Below are positions 1 through 13,900 of a DNA stretch of 64,000 nt, one piece after another; position 1 is the stretch's first letter, and each line of letters starts with the position of its first letter. A model generated the notes under the pieces. That model ran no database searches. It was given only the letters and a program-made list of their open reading frames with translations, and was not told the origin of the DNA. The stretch is from Dendrophyllia cribrosa (taxonomy: Eukaryota > Cnidaria > Anthozoa > Scleractinia > Dendrophylliidae). The DNA is taken from the NCBI GenBank assembly GCA_024195265.1, contig JAJLRJ010000013.1:9461832-9525831 (forward strand), given 5' to 3'. The position numbers and the translations under genes are program-made.

Positions 1-1909
1 CTCAAGTGAAGAATTCATGGGCGCAGCAGCAGTCTACCTTGCTATTTCCTTAATACTGTAAGTCAAGAGAGAGACCGAGTGAAAGGATATTTCTCCATTA
101 TAGCAAAGAAAACACAGACTTTCAAGCCCGCGAAATTTGCATCCCTTTTTTTTTATCTGGAGAGTGGTAACTTTCGAGGGCGCAAGGAGTTTCCCTTCGT
201 TGGTTGATCATTCCCTTGGTCCTTTGCGTTCTGTCAAGGTTTCCTGCGGACTAACTTGCGCCGAAAATAATTAGGAAGAAAACAAATGGTCCCCATGTGG
301 AGTGCACAAAGAGCACTCTTTTCAAAATACCAGCAGTGCGGAGTTGACAGAAAGTGCGCAAGGAATGAGCAACAACACTGACAGTGTAGGAATAGGATGT
401 TTGGATAAACACCTTCTAAATAACAGTCTTCAGTTACTTGAGCCAAGGACAAAAGGCAACCTTAATGGAGCGCTAAGAGTTTAGTGAACCTAGGCAATAA
501 AAGGGACTCTCTAATTCAGGGGTCCTCAAAGTGACGTTTGTCAGGTGCAAACATAACTTTGGAAAGCATTTTACTGTACTTCTATTCATAATTGAGTTGG
601 AACATCCAATTCTATAATTCAAATTCAAATTTATGTGTATAAATATATGAGAAATTATGTAAATTTAAATTTATTTTCAAGAAATTTGAGTTTACCTCGG
701 TGTAAGAACCTGCGTTTTTTACCTTTGTAGTATTGCATTCCCAGTTGACTCTTTTGTTTTATGCCTTTTATTTTCTTTGTTTTACGTCACTCATGAGTTT
801 CACAGGTTCTTACACGGATGAGCCAGAAATTTCGCGAATGTTGTTGGATTGAGTTCCTTTTCACAGCTGAGAAGTGTAAAATTTGTATAAATATTGAATT
901 ATCAAACTGGTCCAAACTATTTGGACCAGTACATCAATTTGGCTAACAAACCAATTCTCACTGTTTTTAAACAAAAACATCCATAGGCGATTTTTTTTTT
1001 TGGGGGGGGGGGGGGGCTTCCAGGATTGCTATAGAGTGTTTTCACTCACGTGACCGGCGGCCATATTGGATTGCTAAAACAATAGGAAATGTTTGAATAA
1101 GAATAGAGCTAAAGTCCCATAAGATTCGTTTAGGACACCAATATGGCCGCCGTGACGTCACATGCAAACCGGTCCATTGCTGATCTCCGCCTATTCTTTT
1201 TGTAATGACTACAATACAAGAAATAAAAGAATGAAAATGACTTTATTAAAATTGCGTTAGTCTACATTATATGTATCAGACGACCATACAAAGCAAGGAA
1301 CTTTGGGACGCCAAATGATCAGACAATTAGCTTTTCTGTGTAATACAAAGTAAAGCAAATTGAACCTATTTTTGCAAGTTCAAAATTCGTATTTGATAAT
1401 TTCGCTTAACGATTCAATTTGAATAGAGAGGTTATCGAGTGTCGTAAAACCAAACCAATCACAACAGTCGCTGACAATCCAATGAATCAATCAGAACTCG
1501 AAGCAAATACATGTAACCGTCGCCAAGCGCGGGAAAAAAGCGGTTTTACTTCTGATTGGTTAATAAGGTGGCGTGAGAATTTTTTTGGCCAATCACAAAG
1601 CGTAGCAATGTAAAACTAAAGCAGTCAAGAAATACTTTCCGCACTTGAAAACCGCTGTATTAGTGACGCACAGTCATTATGCGCCTACCTACAAGTGATT
1701 GACAAGTTCATTTACCCTTGTCAACTGTGCGTGAATAGAGGAATTACATGTTGATCACCTTTGACACTTTCTTATGCTAGGACATAAAGAATGAGCGTAT
1801 CAGCCCGAGTTGTCATTTTCATTATTTGTGCTTATCGTCTAATGAAAAGTCCAATGGCAATAACAAATAGTTTATTTCTAGTAGAAAATTCTGTACAGGT
1901 TAAGAGTGT
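1..1909. other. Intergenic, downstream of PRKCSH
   Basis: I see no gene here. The stretch holds a short inverted repeat (697-818), a G-homopolymer near 1001-1017, a MITE-like pair of inverted ends reading GGCGGCCATATTGG / CCAATATGGCCGCC (about 1040-1172), and a degenerate copy (about 1429-1663) of the MITE found complete at 3075-3354. Confidence 0.6.
1871..1876 (-). promoter_or_regulatory. Poly(A) signal AATAAA of PRKCSH
   Basis: A canonical AATAAA lies on the minus strand about 34 nt after the TAA stop of PRKCSH. This predicts a very short 3' UTR. A second AATAAA near 1233 would give a longer one. Confidence 0.5.
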
Positions 1910-4900
1910 TTATAGCTCGTCGCCATGTTGGTGGACAAAAGATGACTCCACATCAACGTTCTGACAGGCAGAGGGAGTTTTGAATTCCATGAGATATTCA
2001 CATCTGCTGGGTTCGGATACCTGCACCAGCTCATTAGTTGAACCACAACGAAGGATTATCTACAAAGGTGACAAAAATACGCGGTTAGCATTCCTATAGA
2101 CAATTTCTTCTTTCCTAACCAATCTGTTCACCACTGAAGGTCTTCCGAGGATTTCCTACAATTTTTTCGAGAATTTTTGGATATTGTTACAATGATATTT
2201 GAAATTTTGTTATCAATTTCTGAATATTTGTGAAATTTGCCGAAGACGTTCAGGAATTTGCCGAGAGCCAATATAGAGCCAACGATAAAAGCCCTTTGGG
2301 TTTAAAAAACTTCTCGTAAGTAAAAGCTATAAGGAATGTATGAAAATCGGTGAGGAGAATTTGTATGTTGATATTGCCACATTTGCGAGCCAATGGTAAA
2401 ATGTCGTCGAGTTTAAACAACTTTTCTGAATAAAAACTATAGGGAATGTATGAAAACCAGTGATGAAAATTTGTATGTTGATATTGAGACTTACCTCGGC
2501 TGATCTGCTTGGTCCATTCCAGCAGCTCTGTCCTCCAGAATATTTCATACGACCGTACTTGTTTGGGTTACCTGTCCATTCACCCCAAGTTCTACAAGAA
2601 ATTTGTTTATATAAAATTACTGCAATTTCTGATTGGAACCATAGTTAATAGAACAAACTGGTTATGAAGCTCAACAAATTTCAAAAAGAGTGTACAAAGC
2701 TGCTTTGTTTTATGTTGAACGAACCGTGACCCTGCACATTGTTTTGTTGAACGTGTGAGCCCAAATGTTTCTACTGGTCAGTTGCTCATCAGATGCATTT
2801 CAATACCTTTTGTATTTTGTGCAGGGTCAAGGCAAACGAACAAAAGAAATGGAGAACAAAAACATATAACAAAGGACTTACTGAGTTTCATAACCAGTTT
2901 ATTCCATTAACTATGTTGGAACCCACAACACAACGTGACCACTGAAAATGCAAAGCCAAAACGGTCGAATACGGGAGGTAGTCGCTTACAAGCGGTCAGA
3001 ACACAGGAGGTCTTTGAATCATGAATCTCAGTGTAGTAATTTCAACGTACAAAGCACCTATCGGCGTGCAATAGAGCAGTTTTCAATTGAGTGTCGTAAA
3101 ACCAAAACCAAAGTAATTACTCTGACCAATCACAGCAGTCGTAAACAATCCAATGAACCAATCAGAGCTCGAAGCAAATACATGTAGCCGGCGCCAAGCG
3201 CGGGAAAACGCGTGCGAGCAAGTCACGATTGGATTTGGTTTTACTTCTGATTGGTCGAGAAAGTGGCGCGAGATTTTTTAGCCAATCACAAAGCGTAGCA
3301 ATGCAAAACCAAAGCAACTGTGTAATTACTTTTCACACTCAATTGAAAACTGCTATTGTTTCATATAGGTCTATGACTATAAGTATTCAATTTGCGTCTG
3401 TAGTGAGATCGAAATATGTGCTTAGTCGCTTAACAGAGGTTATACGTAGACTAAACAACAGAACTATTCAAATCACTAGCGTTCAAAGTGGTTGTGATCC
3501 CTTACGAGAGGTGATCCCTTACCAGAGGTTTCAACTTTAGTGATTTGATTGGAAAAAAAATTGTATTTGAGAAAAGAGGCCGCTTAGGAGAGGTAGTCTT
3601 ACATAGAGGTTTAACTGTTGTTTTAGTAACAAGTGTAATCGAACTCAATCAATCAAAAATCAAAAGGTAATCAAAAATCAAATCAAGTAATCAAAAAGTT
3701 TTCTTTGTTTCAGTTCCAGTAATGCAAACTGGACACAGTTTCATTCAAGGGCAATCTACGTTTTTTTTGTGATTTAAAAAAGAGATGCTTACCCCAGAGA
3801 TGTCTCAGACCCTCCTTCCTTTGGCTGTTGAGAAGCTTTGTCAAATGGACAAAGTTTGTATAAATACCTGAAAATCGGACAAAAAGAACTTTAATAGCAT
3901 CTACATTCTCCTCCTAATCCAATAGCAGCACCATTCAGGTAGTTTGATTAACAGGTAGGCTAAACAATTTGCATACTTGATGTTTGTTTAAATTTGCATT
4001 AATTTACATAACATGGAATACATAGTTACCAACTTTCCAACGTTTGATAAATTTGATAAATGATTTTATGTATTACGTTCACATAAATTTATATACAGCA
4101 ATATAACTTTGATTAACTTGCATTCAAAAATATACATAAACTTGCATAGTTAATGTATGCTTATGTCATGTTAATGTATGCATAGCTACGCAAAATTACC
4201 AACCTTTCCAACCCTACATTTGCAATAAATTTGATATCTTTTTATGTTTATTACGTTTACATAAATTTAAATACATTAACAGGGTTTGAGCCAGGATTTG
4301 ATGAGTGGAGGCCAATTTGTCCCTTCAGCAAAGGTTTTAGGGGACATTTTTCATTTCAGAGAGACAATAACTTTAAACCCAATGACAACCACCATTTGAA
4401 TTTTCCCTGAGACACAAAACATTAGCATACAGTACGAATATATGTTTCAGTTTGCATGCCTTATAGGGCGATTTTGAATCGCATGGCTTTTTCTAAATTT
4501 GAGAGAGCCTTTTACAGTGAAATCAACGGTACAAACAGCAAAAATTGTTTTCTTAATGTTTTTGGAATCAAAGACTTTCTTGTATCTTTTTTATAGGCCA
4601 TTTTCTGAACAGATGTCAAGGGAACTGATTGTCCCCTTGTTCGTTTTTCTAAGGAACAATGTAAATTGCAGTGCGGGATTGGCGCAATGGCGCGGCCTGG
4701 CTCAAACCCTGCATTAACATAACTTTGCATCATTTACATTAATTTGCACATCTTTGCGTACATAATATACATGTGTAACTCTAGTTTTAACCCAAGGGTA
4801 CAGTGTAGGTACTCACTCTCTGTCCGTGTATTCAAAGCACTGGCCTTGAAGTGGAGAAAACTCTTCCTCTTGACCCAGATTCAGGTTCAGAACTCGTTCA

Positions 4901-7900
4901 AGGTCACTAAAAAGAAAAGGTATAGATGATACAATTCTTTATAAAGATGGCCTATGTCACATAATGTGGTTTTCAATCTTGAGGTACTGTTTGCAATCTT
5001 GAGGTACTGTTTGCAAAAAATATCGTAGGAATAAAATTAAACTTAAAAATACTAAGATGCTAAGCTGAGATAAGCTATTAAGCTAACATCATAAGGCCTG
5101 CGAGTCCAAAACTCCTATCTCACGCCTACTCACGCCTATGGAGCAATTTCTCACGCCCGACATCCAGATTTGAGCTATCAGCCTTCAGCCTCAACTGATT
5201 GCATGATCCAACTAAAAATATAGTTACGTTCATGAAAATATGGCACCATTTTGTAGGTTTTTTTATCGTTCTGAACATTACAATTACACCTGGATGTTAT
5301 TAAACGGAGGTCGGAGGTCTGAGGTCCATGGAAACTTCTTCGTTACATCAAATTCTTCGTAACATCTTCGGACAACTTCGGACATCTTTGAAATAGATCG
5401 GAATCTCTTTGAATTTGGTCGGGTCGCCATCGGAAATCCTGGCACTCCCACGCAAAAATTCTCACGCCTATCACTCGGAAAAAGTTTGCATGCAGGTATA
5501 AAGTTTTTCAAAACTGTATTTCGATAAAACGTCAATATAAGTAAATGCCTATTATTGAAAGGATGACCAAACTTTACTTCACAAAAAAAAAATTGAAAAC
5601 GGTGTTCCCAGCATCTCTTTTCTTTCCAGACTGCAAAGAAATTGTTTCTTTTTTCACGGCATATTTTTATTTCTCAAAAACAATCTAAAACAAACAGAAC
5701 ACTCCAGTTTTAATTGCTGAGTGGTTAACACTGTAATTAGTAACAAACCTGATTTCTCTTTCTGTGTCTCGAGAAGCTGATTCTGCGTCATTAAATTCTG
5801 TCCTGGCCTGATCAGCAGCTGGAGCGGAGATAAAAACAATTTTTTTGTTATAATTGCAAAACCTGCTTGATAAGTGAAACCTACAGTTAGAGGGCATAAA
5901 AGTTAACCTTTTAATTTCAGTCGCAGAGTCAATTATGGAGACATGAAGAGTAGTTCTAACTTTTGAGTCTGTGGACGAAATCCTATGGTGTGACCATTCA
6001 TACAAAACCTCTTTGACAGTACTTTTGCATGGTACCATTTATTTTTCAATATTTTACAAAATGAAATTTTGGATTTTTCTTGAATTTTGATTCTTGGCAC
6101 ACTTGGGAGGTAAAGGGTTAAAGGAGGTGAAACCCAGAGATGGAGGTCAAATGAACACAAGTTTTGCTTCTTGTTCTTATGAATGATAACTAAAGAGTGT
6201 GATAACCACTAAAAAAATATTCAATGTTACTTGTGTGTTAATCTCTAAATTTCAGTAACAACAAAATTAAACAGAATACTTAAACTTACCAGTGATTTTT
6301 GCTTGTGTTTCTTCGTCATATTCTGGCATCTTTAAATCATCGTCATCTTTGTTTTCTGTAAGTTCAAGAAGGCAAAATGAAGACAGTTTAAGTTAATTTA
6401 AATTCAGCTGATGACACATCATAACAAAGTTGATCATGCTTAACATGTTTCTCCTACTTTTAAAAGATGTACACTCATCATAGTAACATGTAAAGAAATG
6501 AACGCAAGTAGAAGGACTATTTTGAGAATGACGATATTTGTCCAACACTGGTGATGATCACCATGGCTTTAGCCTTCTGTTAGTGAACAGTTATGATGTG
6601 TCTGAAGCTCACTGATCAGGTCATCCTGGAAGCCTTGACTACATGTAGTGCTCATGTGGGTATGTCCAAAGGTATAGGAGCTGGATGCTGTGGTCTTGCA
6701 AGTGGCACATTGCTGCATATGCAATCCTTTGGTTCTTTACCGTGCTGCCTCCAGATAACAATGTGCATCTTGAAAGTTACAGTATACTTCCTGGCTTTCC
6801 TTTGATGTAAATTTTAATTGGGGGAGGGGGGGGGGGGGGGGGGGGGGGGGACCGGGGTAAATATTAGCGGCAGGTAGTCTAGGTAGTCTTTGGAAGAGAG
6901 GACAGAAAGTGGGATTCGCAAGGTGGTGGGATTAGAACTGTGAGAAATAAGACAAGAAATTACAACATTCCATATTTTGAAAGCATAGACTGTATTCAGT
7001 TCTGTCTTGAGCATGCAGGTCTTAAAAGGAAAAAAATCCTCAATCCCTGATGGAAGTCAAACCAATGATCTTCTGGAAACATGTCAGATGCTCTAATCGA
7101 ATGAACTACTTAGGGTTCACAGCGATCTAGATCATTTACTAGGTTCAGATGTGACACGAGTCCTCCATACAGCAAGGATCACTCACATTGATGTAGAAAG
7201 CGTCATGTACAATGTATATGGTGATAGAAATAAAGATGGTTAAACTCCGAGTCTCTTTATCGTTGCTTATTTTGCAATAAAGGGGAAAATTAAGAAACAG
7301 GAACCAGCAAGAAAAGGGCGAAACCAGAACACCCTCTGTTTCCCTTCACAGACCAGAAGCAGGACTTGCAGCAATTGTCAACCCAGAACTGAAAGCTACG
7401 AATTTTATCTGATTTTTTAACTCACCCCCCTGCAACATTTTCTGCAGCTTTTTTTTTCAGCTTCCTGTTTTAATTCATCAGCAGGCTCTCTTACATCATC
7501 CATGTCTTCATCTTCCTCATCCTCATCATCGTCATCACCAGGAACCTCTGGAAGATCTTCATCTTCATCAAAATTGTCATCAATTGGAGGAGGAGGTGGA
7601 GGCGATTCAGATTCAGCGGCTGCAGCTAAGGGCAGATAGCACTTAGTCCATACATGGGCAATTTATACATGGAGATGTGACGTCATATCTACAGACTGTC
7701 AGATTTATGCATGCAGGGTCAACGTTGAATGCAAGCGTGCTACGTACATGCCGCCGCCTGCTTAATTAGCAGCAACGGGAAGACATTACAAGATTCCACA
7801 ATCCACGATGAAAAAAAACACAAAACACAAACCTTGGCCTTGATAATTCTCGCTATCATGCTCAACCTCATACAAGAAATGTTCAATGCCGTATGTATGA

Positions 7901-10900
7901 ACGAACTAACACACAAACGTCAAGAAGACAAAAAATAACACTGCACAGACATACTAACATACGTAAAAACGTACTTAGAAACATGAACACAAAACTACAC
8001 TGTACAGACGTACATGTACGAATGGACGTAGAAACGTTGAGATAACATTCAAAACTAATAATGTACAGAATGATGTACATGCACTATTACGTACGTAGAA
8101 ACATCGGGAAGACATTAAAACTAATACTATACAGACGTTCATAAATTATACGAACAGACGTAGAAATGTCGAGAAGACAAAACTAACACTGTACAGACGT
8201 ACATAAATTATACGAACAGACGTAGAAATGTCGAGAAGACAAAACTAACACTATACAGATGTATATGTGCTAACGGACTTAGAAACATCGAGAAGACAAA
8301 AATAATACCGTTCGAACGTGAACATACGGAAAAAGTAGAGAAGACTAAACTAATACCGTTTGAACATACTGATGTACAGAGAAAAGGGACGACTGAAAGT
8401 GAATATACTTGGAACCAGTTGAGAAACCAACAAGCGTACAGAGAAACGAATTAATGTGTAGAGAAACCTCCGGAAGACAAGACTGAATACCATACTAACG
8501 CACAGAGAAACATCGAAAAGCCCTAAAATTACTTTAGGTAACATGCGCTAGCCCGCTGTAGTGAAATGATGGTGCATTTTTTTTTACCGCGTTGAATTCA
8601 GCATGGTAGCGATTCACTACAGAGTACATTATGGAGCTCCGCAGGGAAGAACTGTTTGAAAGCAAAACTAGCTTACAGGAATCTGCTTTTGAAAAACATG
8701 TAGATTTGAATTCATCGTTGGTGTAAAACTAAATCCTGCTCGTGCAAACTTACCCCAAAACGAACCAAACAGACATTGATTACACCAGACAACCTTCAGT
8801 AAATAGTACCCTGTAGCTATATAGTCATTCTACTGAACTGCTGTAATAAGATATCCAAACTGAACGGGGTCCTTTCGATATATTCAAATTCAACTTGATA
8901 GTGAAGCCTAGATGATCCAAACAAAGAAAATGTCTTTTCATTTTCTATGTTTGTATCCTCTATCTATCAAGTCGAATTTTAATATTTTGAAAGGAGCCTA
9001 TTCATATAATTTAAAACACACCATCTGTTGGCTTTTCATCTCCTTCTAGTTTCTCGGCTTCTTCAGCCAGTGGTGGTTCAGGCTAGGGTGACAAAAAATA
9101 AGAATAAATTAAACAATGTCAAATTTGAATTCCCTTTTATTATTAACCCATGAAATAGACCATGTAAGGGTTAATTTTAGGCAACAAGGGGATATGTTAT
9201 TATTTACCGCGGGGGTAGCCACAAGGTGACTGAAAATGACCAGCTCATTTTCCATATGGGCGAGGTGTAGGTTTCACACGACAGAAAAAATTGCCCATTG
9301 GGATTTCAACGTCGTTTGCTCATTTTGTAAACATGATTGGCATCAGCTTTTGAGATGCTGATCGCTTTGGGATTTCCACTTGGTCTGAAACTCACATCGA
9401 AAAACAAGTTTTTCTTTCCGCATTTTTCATTTTGCCCATCGCTTCATAGAGTTCACCACAGGCAGCCCAACCGTAGTGTGTGAGCCACATCAAATTACAG
9501 ATTCGAAGCCGGTACACAGTAATGAAATATAGGTAATAATACGATTTGTCACGGAATTGAGAAGCGATAGAAAAATCGAAAATGTTACACCATAAAGACT
9601 TCTTACCTTTATTTATTGTCCCTTGGTGTGTCCTGACCGGTTTAAATGCATTTTTACCACTTTTATCACTTGCGCCACTATCCACTATAAAAGTATATAG
9701 CTGTATATAGCTGTTTCGAGAAAGGTTGTCGAAAAAAAAGCGTAAAAGTGCACGCGACGAAAGATATTGTGGGTGGTCATCAACGCTTTTTCCTAAAAAC
9801 GCCTTTATCCATATGGCCAACCATCTAAGATCGTCCCTGTACGGACGAGGCATCGCGGATTTGATGTATTAATTTGACTTATTAACATTCAGTGATCATA
9901 TCCCAAATTAATTTTTGGGATTATCGCGTGCATTTTTTCCCTTTTTTCCGACAACCTTTCTCGAAACAGCTGTATAGTGGATAGTGGCGCGAGTGACAAA
10001 AGTGGTAAAAATGCATTTAAACCGGTCAGGACACATCAAGGGACAATAAAGTAAAGGTAAGAAGTCTTTATGGTGTAATATTTTCGATTTTTCTATCGCT
10101 TCTCAATTCCGTGACAAATCGTATTATTACCTATATTTCATTACTGTGTACCGGCTTCGAATCTGTAATCTGATGTGGCTCACACACCACGGTTGGGCTG
10201 CCTGTGAGTTCAAAGGAAAGAAAATGATCGAAACATAAAATAGCTTACGGTTCATGGCTCAAATGTTGTTGCTAGACTCGAAGAATGCTGCGAGTTTGTC
10301 ATCAGTTTGGGATGAAAAACATGATTACAAATGATCAATTAATATATACCTGCTTGTTAAGATATTTGTCTTTGAATGTGCTCCACAATGCAGAGAAAAA
10401 GCTTTCTAAGTCTGATTCATCGTATCCTCCAAGAAGCTCCTAATAAACAAAAGGTTTCATTGAATGTCACTTTATCATCTTTTTTAATGCTAACCAGTGC
10501 TACACACTATGTACTTATTGACTAAAAGTTAGGTCGGGCCAAATGGGAAAATATTTGGCTCTCGGTCATGGCGTACGGACCGACCTAACTTAGTCAATAA
10601 GTATTTTATCATATGACCAATATGGAGACAAAATTGCTTGAAATTTTAACGCGCGAGGTCATCTGCTTTGGTAGTAGGGGAGTACAGCTTTTTCCGGCCC
10701 CGCTCGCGCAAATGCGTACGGCCCTCATACTGGACTTTTATTAATGGTTTTGCAAAGAAAAGGTTCGCAGGGCCGTACAGATCATATGATAATATCCCTT
10801 ACTCCTTAGAGCAGCCTGAATGAAAATTTAATTTCTTAGAAATTACATGTACTATATATCAAACACGAGGAAGAGTGTTTCATCAGGATATCCAAACATA

Positions 10901-13900
10901 GCCTGCGTAGCAAGCGTTCCCGTACGAACGAATTTTTCCGCATTCTGGCCGCGCGAAAATTGGGGTGGAAGCAAAAAATCGGACGGGGGTGGGAGTGGGG
11001 AGATGAGGGAATGCTTGCCTGCAAACCAAACGCCCACCGATTTGTCACGGTTGATTTCATTCGCAGATTGACAGCTTGTCAACAAATTAGCCAATTACAG
11101 ATTACCGGATGTAGAATTTTACTTCCTTTAAAAAAATGAAACGCTTCGTAAACGGTTGAAAAGATTCATGGAATCGATAAACCTTCTCGCCATTTCAAAA
11201 CAATGCCGACTTAAATTAGGAGACATATCCGTATATTTGCTTGCTTTGACTTATTGAATCCACCACCGGTTAACAGAGCCGGTGAAATAATTCCCACTAA
11301 TAAAATATAACACAACAGCTACTCAGCTCAACGCGACTGTACTGCTGTGTTTTGTTTACGGTGATATTATTTCTAGTTCAAAAACGATCTTCGCTTTCCT
11401 CTCTATTTTCTGACTTTTCTATGGTACGAGCACTAATCATTCAGCTTCATTTCATCTTATATTTTGCTGTGACCAAAATAAAACTCGAATCGGTCCACAA
11501 ATCAGACAAATGCAAATAGATCTTCCCACAAACGACACGCCCCTTGGAGCTTGCCGGAATTCAACGCCAATTCAATGTCAATCAAGGCTACCACGCCGCT
11601 CCAATCAGACGCTCCGTTGTTGGGCCAACGGGTTCTTCAAAATCGTGGGGTTTGCCTGCAAGCGTTCCCTCATCTTCCCACTCCCACCCTTCGTCCTCCG
11701 ATTTTTTGCTCTCGCCCCAATTTTCGCGCGGCCAGAATGCGGAAAAATTCGTTCGTACGGGAACGCTTGCTACGCAGGCTAATCCAAACACCAAGAAGTG
11801 GGTTGAAAAACGAGGCGCAGCCGAGTTTTTTTTAACCAGTTCGAGGTGTTTGGACACCTGATGAAACACTCTTTCGAGTGTTTGATATAGCTTCTCAAAC
11901 TGATCATTAAATGCAGAGAAAACGAAGGAATAAAATCGCCAAAATCTATGCAAATTAAGACCGGGTATCCAAACCTTCTTCACGGTAGTTATTTCCTTCG
12001 TGTTCTCATCATGAATTATTAATGAGTTTTAGAATGAAAATTAGCAAACAGCATCTGAAGAACGTTTTACAAGTGCAGCTCACCTTAGCCTCCTCCTCAT
12101 TGTATTTCTTATCCATAAGTTCAGTATCAACAAGTTCTTGGACTGTGAGACTGTAGATAAGACATAAGGGTTTTATGTTGTTTATATCACCTTTATTTCA
12201 TTTTCAATCGTTTTTCTCTTTTGCGCAAAGAGGACCCACTATTTTTAGTTGAAAACTGCCGTAGGGCCTGAAATTTGCGAAATTTTCAGCGCAGCCAAAA
12301 TGGTATTTGTGACGTCATTCATGTATTCAATCACAACAAAACATAAAGGAGAGGGGGACAAACCTGGGGCTAAACTATGCGTTGCTTTCACCCATATTTA
12401 ATCAAAATAATCCTTCCACAAGTTGCCAAAACTCCACTGTAAAATGAGTGACGCACTGAGTTGTAAACACACTAATGACGTCACTTGTTAAAATGTTCCC
12501 GCCACTTCAAGTGACTTATTTTCCCATCAAAATAATTCTTAACACACCTATTTTCAGATTACCGAAAAAAAATTGGTAGTAAAATTTCACCTCATGCAGT
12601 GCACTTTAAAATAACCTTATTTATAATGGCAAGTGTAGGCGCGGTGGTGTAGTGATTAGCCTGTGCGGTGTTGTAGTGGTTAGCCTATGTGGTGGTGTAG
12701 TGGTTAGCCTGTGCGGTGTTGTAGTGGTTAGCGCGTTGCACTTCAGAAGGTCGGTGGTTCGAGGCCTGGTTTTCGCCTCCATGTTGCTTCCTTAGACAAG
12801 AAACTTTACTCCACATTGTCTCTCTCCACCCAGGTGTATAAATGGGTACTGGCAACAAAATGCTGTGGGTCAGCCTGCGATGGACTAACATCCCATCCAG
12901 GGGGGAGTAGCAATGTTTCTAGTTGCTTTATGCTACAGAAACTGGGTTTAGCTCTGATTCTGTGGGACACCTGTAGCTTGTGTGCGACTAACTTACTTAT
13001 TATGATGGCAAAAAATGTTAAAGTAAGGGATGGTGGATGAATGGGAATGACAAAAAATGCAGCAGAATCTCTGGTGACTGACAAGCTCCTTCCACACCAT
13101 GACGTGACATCTTAGACGTCGCAGCCAACCACTGAATTGCAGTTACCGACCCATACCAAACTGCTGTGCAAAATTAACTGGTTTCTTTCAAGATAAGGTA
13201 AAAGCAAAATTATCATGAGCCTATATATATAGCTAGACTAGTGGCTCACAACTGCTGGTCGGAAGCTTTACTTGGTTTCCGTAGGATGAAACAACTGAGA
13301 GTATTACTACTCCCCTTGGGCATCCTTGGGAATGAAATGATTCAAGATTGCAAGAGATAAAAAGTGCATGTGACATTATTTACCGTCCATCGCCATCAGA
13401 ATCAAGAGCTTTGAAAGCAGCATCTGCTGATGCTCTGTCTCTTTCAGCCAATATCTGTGACTTGGTTTCTGAAAAGAACATAAGAAAATGGTTTAAATTT
13501 TAAAGGACAGACACAACTCCTACATTATACACATTCTTCTTGTGTTTAACTCTTTGCCACTTATTATACACCTGTATAATGCAAAATTATGCAACATCAT
13601 TCTTACCTTCCCAAGCTTTTTCATGTTTTTCCTTGGCTTCCTTTTCAGTTGTTTCAACTTCCTCTTTTTTAGCTTTAATTCAGAATCAAAAAAAAAAATA
13701 AACATCATTAAGTACTTTTTTATTAATTAATAAAAACATTTTGTGCTAGTCTACTAGCTAGCTAGTATAGCAGTGGATAGCAAGTCAAATTAACTTTCAA
13801 TCTGAAGAACCTTTCTTTGAGGTGTGTGAAATCTATAGGTACAGCTATACTAGCTAACGGTACATGTATAAAAATAAGTTCGGTGGCTGCGTGGCACTTT

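Noticed and set aside
13520..13730. Lys-rich and Phe-rich frames on both strands
   Set aside because: They are alternative frames over PRKCSH exon 7 and its AT-rich intron.
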